The position numbers and the translations under genes are program-made. Shown here in pieces: positions 6,783-10,165 of a stretch of 10,165 bases of DNA (position 1 is its first letter; every line of letters starts with the position of its first letter). This DNA is from Clostridiales bacterium (GTDB lineage: Bacteria; Bacillota; Clostridia; Christensenellales; Aristaeellaceae), in NCBI GenBank assembly GCA_004552515.1, contig SFOF01000064.1, positions 1 through 10,165 on the forward strand. Reading direction: 5' to 3'. Below the pieces are notes generated by a model. The model was not told the DNA's origin and did no database searches. It worked only from the letters and a program-made list of their open reading frames with translations.

Positions 6783-9239
6783 TTACAGTTCTTCCTCCAG
6801 CAGATTGAGCGGATGCGCGCCGCTTCTGTCCACGCGGAAGGTTTTGATTTCGAGCGGCTTAAAGTCGGCCTCGAAGGACGCGTTCGCAAAGGGCAGATCG
6901 ATCTGCGCGTGGGCGGGGATGTTCGCCGTCTCGCTCAGGCGCACGATCAGGCCCTCGCCGTCCTCGGCGGGCTTTATGACATTCAGCAGCACATTTTTGC
7001 AGCTGACACTCGCCTGAGAGGCCGTGCGGGGCAGTTCGCCCCTGTGGAACGTCTCGCGCACGACGATGGGCGGCTGATTGAGCGCCGCCGCGCGCCGGGT
7101 CAGCGCGGCGGGATCGAGCGCCGCGCCGGGCACGATCGAATAGGCAAATTCATGCCAGCCCAGATCCATCACCAGCGTGTCCTGATCCTTGAGTCCGAAA
7201 TGATCGGCCCAGCCCGCGCTGCGCACCGCGATGAACTTGAGCGCAGAGCCGTCCACACAATAGCTGTAGCAGGAATCGGTCAGCACAGCCAGCGACGCCT
7301 CTTCGCCGTCCTGCTCGCCGCAGACCGCCGCCCACGCCTGGCCCGGCTCCTCCTCGCCGTTGGCGGGCTTCTCGATAAAGCCGTAGGGGATCTCGTAAAC
7401 GGCCCGCGTGTTTTCGGCCTTCAGCGGGAAGCTCAGCTTGAGGATTCGGAACGTCTCGCGCCAGTCGAGCCGCACGCGCACGTCGATATCCGGCTTGTCG
7501 CGATAGAGCGTAAAGTCCTGAATGAGCGTGGAATCGTTGTAGTGCGACTCGCAGCGCATGACCGCGCACACCGCGCCGTTTTCAACAAGGCGCAGGCTGC
7601 CGCCGCCGAACGCGCCGATTGTGCCCGCCAGCGAATCCTTCGCGTGCGCCCAGGTGTCGTTCTGATAGTCCTCGATCACCTCGGCCAGCGCGGCGGAGGC
7701 CAGCAGCTCGCGTCCCGTCGTCTTGTCATAGATCGACGAGAGCGCGCCGCTCGTGCGGTTGAACGTCAGGCGCACCCAGTCGTTTTCGAGCGTATCGTGC
7801 CGCCCCTTCAGCAAACGCGTGGACATCGCCGATTCGCCGTCCTCGACGTACCTTTTCAGATAGATCGTGCGCCAGCCCAGCGGCGGCAGCGAGACGGACA
7901 CAACGCCCTCCTCATCGGCGCGCTCCGGTTCGGTGTTCTTCTCGGAGCGGACGTTCTGGAAGGGCAGCGGCGCGCCGGTTTCGTCGGCCGCGCCGGTCAG
8001 GCGGCTCGAGATGGGCACGACCGCGTCCACCGGGAAGACGTTGGGATTGAACACCACATAGGGCGTGCCGTTCGTCACGCGCTCCCATTCCTCCCAGCCG
8101 GTCACTGCGCCCGCGTCGAGCGGACGGCCGTCTTGTGTGTCGATGTGCCAGGAAATGCGCTGGAGCGCAGCGTTCAGCACGTCGCCGCCCAGCTTGAGCG
8201 CCTCGCCGTGCAGCTCGCGCGCGTCCTCATAGGCCGCCTTGATGGCGCAGCCGCCCATGATGTCGTGAAACTGATTGAACATCACGTCCGCCCACGCCGT
8301 TCTGAGCTTGTCGGAATAGTCCTTCAAGTTCATCAGCGACATCGCCGCGGTCATCCATTTTTCGGCGGCCAGCAGGCGGTTTTCGGCGCGGCGGTTGTCG
8401 CGCTTGATGGCGCGGCAGGCGCTGTAGCAGCCGATGGCGTGATGCTGAAGATCGCCCTTCACCGTCAGATGCAGCGCGTCGTTCTTCTCCACATAGTCGA
8501 AATAGTCGCCGGGCTGGCCGAAGCGCAGGCTTTCGTCTTGCTCGGTATAGCGCACAACGGCGCGCAAATTGGCGATGGTCGGGCCGCCGCCATGATTGCC
8601 CACGCCGTAGAACAGCATATACGGCTCGTCCTTTTCCTCAACGCGCTCGGTCAGCACGTCCAGCCGCCGGCTCAGCTCACGGTCGCCCCAGTCGCCGCAA
8701 TAGGCGAAGGGGATGCGAAACACGGGAATACGCGTGCCGTCCACGCCCTCCCAGACAAACGCGTCGGCGTTCAGCGCCTTTTCGTGCTCGCCGGGGCGCA
8801 TCATGACGTAGCGCGGCATCCCAGAGAGCGAAAGCAGCTGCGGAATCATGCCGTTATGGCCGAAGCTGTCCACGTTATAGCCGAACTGCGCGCGCGTGCC
8901 GAAGGTCTTTTCGTAATAGCGCTGGCTGTAGAGCGAATGTCTCGCAAACGATTCGCCGCAGGGGGCGTTGCAGTCGGGCTGGAGCCACCAGCCGCCCGCG
9001 ATCACCCAGCGCCCCTCCCGAACGCGGCGCCTGATCTCCTCGAACATCGCCGGCTCGTTTTCCTCAACCCACTGATAATAGCACGCGCCCGCGCAAGTGA
9101 ATATGAAATCCTCAAATTCGTTCATGCGGTCGAGCGCCGAGCGGAACGTCGCCTTGATCTCGGCGAAGCCCTCCTGCCAGCGCCACAGCCAGACCGGATC
9201 GATATGCGCGTTGCCAATAAACCAGATCGGGTGCTTCAT
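6783..9239 (-). CDS. GH38 family alpha-mannosidase
   Basis: An 818-residue retaining, zinc-dependent alpha-mannosidase that removes alpha-linked mannose from glycans. There is no signal peptide, so it is expected in the cytoplasm. The catalytic domain opens with GNAHIDPVWLWRW: H12 and D14 are zinc ligands. YNVDSFGHNG (121-130) holds the predicted nucleophile D124, also a zinc ligand. GVGNHGGGP (212-220) and HHAIGCYSACRA (266-277) line the site, and H325 in FNQFHDIMGG (321-330) is the fourth ligand. The rest is beta-sandwich domains, beginning near YVVFNPNVFPVD (394-405) and ending in an LEIKTFRVD strand typical of the family. The length is at the short end of the usual 800-1050. The start ATG 9239 follows a weak AAAGG about 14 bases upstream. 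All key residues are present. The exact linkage specificity (such as mannosylglycerate or N-glycan fragments) is not decided by sequence. Confidence 0.95.
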   Translation of the reverse strand: MKHPIWFIGNAHIDPVWLWRWQEGFAEIKATFRSALDRMNEFEDFIFTCAGACYYQWVEENEPAMFEEIRRRVREGRWVIAGGWWLQPDCNAPCGESFARHSLYSQRYYEKTFGTRAQFGYNVDSFGHNGMIPQLLSLSGMPRYVMMRPGEHEKALNADAFVWEGVDGTRIPVFRIPFAYCGDWGDRELSRRLDVLTERVEEKDEPYMLFYGVGNHGGGPTIANLRAVVRYTEQDESLRFGQPGDYFDYVEKNDALHLTVKGDLQHHAIGCYSACRAIKRDNRRAENRLLAAEKWMTAAMSLMNLKDYSDKLRTAWADVMFNQFHDIMGGCAIKAAYEDARELHGEALKLGGDVLNAALQRISWHIDTQDGRPLDAGAVTGWEEWERVTNGTPYVVFNPNVFPVDAVVPISSRLTGAADETGAPLPFQNVRSEKNTEPERADEEGVVSVSLPPLGWRTIYLKRYVEDGESAMSTRLLKGRHDTLENDWVRLTFNRTSGALSSIYDKTTGRELLASAALAEVIEDYQNDTWAHAKDSLAGTIGAFGGGSLRLVENGAVCAVMRCESHYNDSTLIQDFTLYRDKPDIDVRVRLDWRETFRILKLSFPLKAENTRAVYEIPYGFIEKPANGEEEPGQAWAAVCGEQDGEEASLAVLTDSCYSYCVDGSALKFIAVRSAGWADHFGLKDQDTLVMDLGWHEFAYSIVPGAALDPAALTRRAAALNQPPIVVRETFHRGELPRTASQASVSCKNVLLNVIKPAEDGEGLIVRLSETANIPAHAQIDLPFANASFEADFKPLEIKTFRVDRSGAHPLNLLEEEL

Positions 9240-9575
9240 CGCTTAAATCACGCCTTTCAAAAAGCATTGTTGGGCAGACCCTGTTCATCGTTTTCACTTG
9301 CGAACGCCGCCGAGTGACGCGTCCATAGAGTTTTTCGCGCCGCGCATCCGTTTTTCCTGCCAAAATCCGCGCCGATGTTAAAAAATGTGTCTATCTTTCA
9401 AATTGCGCCCTGTATACGCAAACGCTCCGATGCGGACGGAGAACCATCCGAATCGGAGCGATCAAGTTATATCGCGTATGTTTCACAATAAAGCGCGCCG
9501 TCTGCACGAAGGAATTCCCGCCGCGGGCATTTGTCCTGATCCGGCGCAAAATCCCCGCGTTTCTTAAAGCGCGCT
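9240..9575. other. Spacer between rnr and the mannosidase gene
   Basis: 336 bp without a convincing gene; a 60-codon plus-strand frame (9385-9567) has no ribosome binding site or known motif. It holds the palindrome at 9423-9460. On the minus strand a weak promoter candidate for the mannosidase reads TTGAAA (9396-9401), 15 bp, TAACAT (9375-9380); this would leave a leader of about 130 bases. No clear terminator for rnr is seen. Confidence 0.5.
9423..9460. repeat. 38-bp imperfect palindrome (hairpin)
   Basis: CGCTCCGAT (9423-9431) is a perfect inverted match to ATCGGAGCG (9452-9460). Inside, CGGA (9433-9436) pairs with TCCG (9447-9450) and GG with CC, leaving an AGAA loop; only two mismatches interrupt the stem. 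Outside it, ATACGC (9414-9419) and GCGTAT (9474-9479) are a further inverted pair with unequal spacing. No T run follows on either strand, so it is a poor intrinsic terminator. It may be an operator, an RNA-stabilising hairpin after rnr, or a leader element of the mannosidase transcript. Confidence 0.75.
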
Positions 9576-10165
9576 CTAATTTTCCGCGTTTTCCTCATCG
9601 TCTGCGCTCTTTTTGCGCCGTTTGCCGTCGTCCGGCCAGAGCGCCGTGAAGGTCAGCTCGCGCGCCGGCACATCGGCGGAATCCAGACGCACGCGCACGC
9701 GGTCGCCGCTGCGGATCTTGCGGTGGGAGCGAGCGCCGCGCAGACACTGGCGCTCCTCGTCGTAGAAGTAATCCTCGTCCGGCTCGCCGCCGCGCACAAG
9801 ACCCTCGGCGGTGTTGTCCAGCGCGACATAGAAGCCCCACGCCGTCACGCTGACCACCGTCGCGTCGAACACCTCGCCAACGTGCGGCTTCATGTACCAG
9901 GTACGCACGAGATCGTCCGCGTCGCGCTCGAGGGAGGCCGCTTCATATTCGCAGCGGCTGGTTTCGGCGGCCAGATCGGCCATCCTGCCCTGCATGGCCT
10001 GCGCCGTCTCCAGCTGTCCGGCGATAAGCAGCTTTATCATGCGGTGTACCGTCAGATCGGGATAGCGCCGTATGGGCGATGTGAAATGACAGTATATCGC
10101 TGTTGCAAGGCCAAAGTGCCCACTGGGCGTACTTGCATACTTTGCCTTTGCCAAAGACCGCAGCA
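9576..10165 (-). CDS. rnr: Ribonuclease R, C-terminal part (5' end cut by window edge)
   Basis: The last 195 codons of a processive 3'-5' exoribonuclease that degrades structured RNA. The reading frame continues past the right edge (LRS before LAKAKY); a TTG at 10154 is internal, not a start. Visible residues 16-37 carry HFGLA and CHFTSPIRRYPDL, the conserved end of the RNB catalytic domain. Next is a helical stretch with CEYEAASLERDADDLV, then an S1 RNA-binding domain at about 93-176 (GEVFDATVVSVTAWGFYVAL, NTAEGLV). The tail is short and charged (DGKRRKKSADDEENAEN). RNase II is less likely because the sequence from HFGLA through the S1 domain matches the RNase R/VacB pattern. smpB, a common downstream neighbour in Bacillota, is not next to it here. 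The stop is TAG at 9576-9578. Confidence 0.95.
   Translation of the reverse strand, partial: LRSLAKAKYASTPSGHFGLATAIYCHFTSPIRRYPDLTVHRMIKLLIAGQLETAQAMQGRMADLAAETSRCEYEAASLERDADDLVRTWYMKPHVGEVFDATVVSVTAWGFYVALDNTAEGLVRGGEPDEDYFYDEERQCLRGARSHRKIRSGDRVRVRLDSADVPARELTFTALWPDDGKRRKKSADDEENAEN

Noticed and set aside
6675..9317. 880-codon plus-strand open frame opposite the mannosidase
   Set aside because: It is the antisense of a full GH38 gene with all catalytic motifs; the His/Arg/Ala/Gly-rich translation is typical of the opposite strand of a GC-rich gene and has no domain.
9385..9567. 60-codon plus-strand frame in the rnr-mannosidase spacer
   Set aside because: No ribosome binding site or promoter is seen; the frame runs across the palindrome, and its translation has no recognisable feature.
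9490..9574. Direct repeat AAAGCGCGC at about 9490 and 9566
   Set aside because: Nine bases in a GC-rich region with many GCGC runs is expected by chance; no element boundaries are visible.
10152..10154. TTG at 10154 as start of a short RNB/S1 protein
   Set aside because: The frame stays open and matches the RNase R sequence (LRS-x-AKAKY) upstream to the window edge, so this is an internal codon of a truncated view.

Overview
The window looks like a chromosomal segment of a GC-rich member of the Bacillota (Clostridia-like, plausibly a gut lineage). The reasons are a classical T-box leader in front of an aminoacyl-tRNA synthetase gene, sigma-A-type promoters (TTGACA/TATAAT), AGGAG-type ribosome binding sites, and a mix of housekeeping and glycan-degradation genes. 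The lineage is inferred from gene style only; no rRNA or marker phylogeny is available here.

Layout. Positions 1-1805 (minus) hold most of alaS, cut by the left edge. It is preceded by an alanine T-box riboswitch (about 1835-2077) and a near-perfect promoter (2084-2111). Positions 2113-2761 (minus) are a broken trans-aconitate methyltransferase-like gene with an internal deletion and two frameshifts. Its intact upstream partner is a small membrane protein (2777-3127, minus) with its own promoter. A divergent promoter region (3128-3326) then leads into a plus-strand AI-2E/PerM-family membrane protein (3327-4502) and a 577-residue DUF5696-like putative glycoside hydrolase (4640-6373), which has its own promoter and terminator. 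After about 315 bp with no convincing gene (6417-6732) comes a strong 14-bp-stem bidirectional terminator, then a convergent GH38 alpha-mannosidase (6783-9239, minus). A 336-bp spacer with a striking 38-bp imperfect palindrome separates it from the 3' part of an RNase R gene (9576-10165, minus, cut by the right edge).

How the genes fit together. alaS is controlled by charging of tRNA-Ala through the T-box. The two glycan enzymes converge, lack signal peptides, and probably work on imported glycans in the cytoplasm. The methyltransferase has lost its SAM-binding loop and is very probably dead unless the lesions are assembly errors. I found no phage, CRISPR, toxin-antitoxin or transposase genes. 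The most unusual items are the degraded methyltransferase next to the alaS promoter, the cysteine-cluster-containing AlaRS, the DUF5696-like enzyme, the unexplained block between terminators, and the palindrome upstream of the mannosidase.
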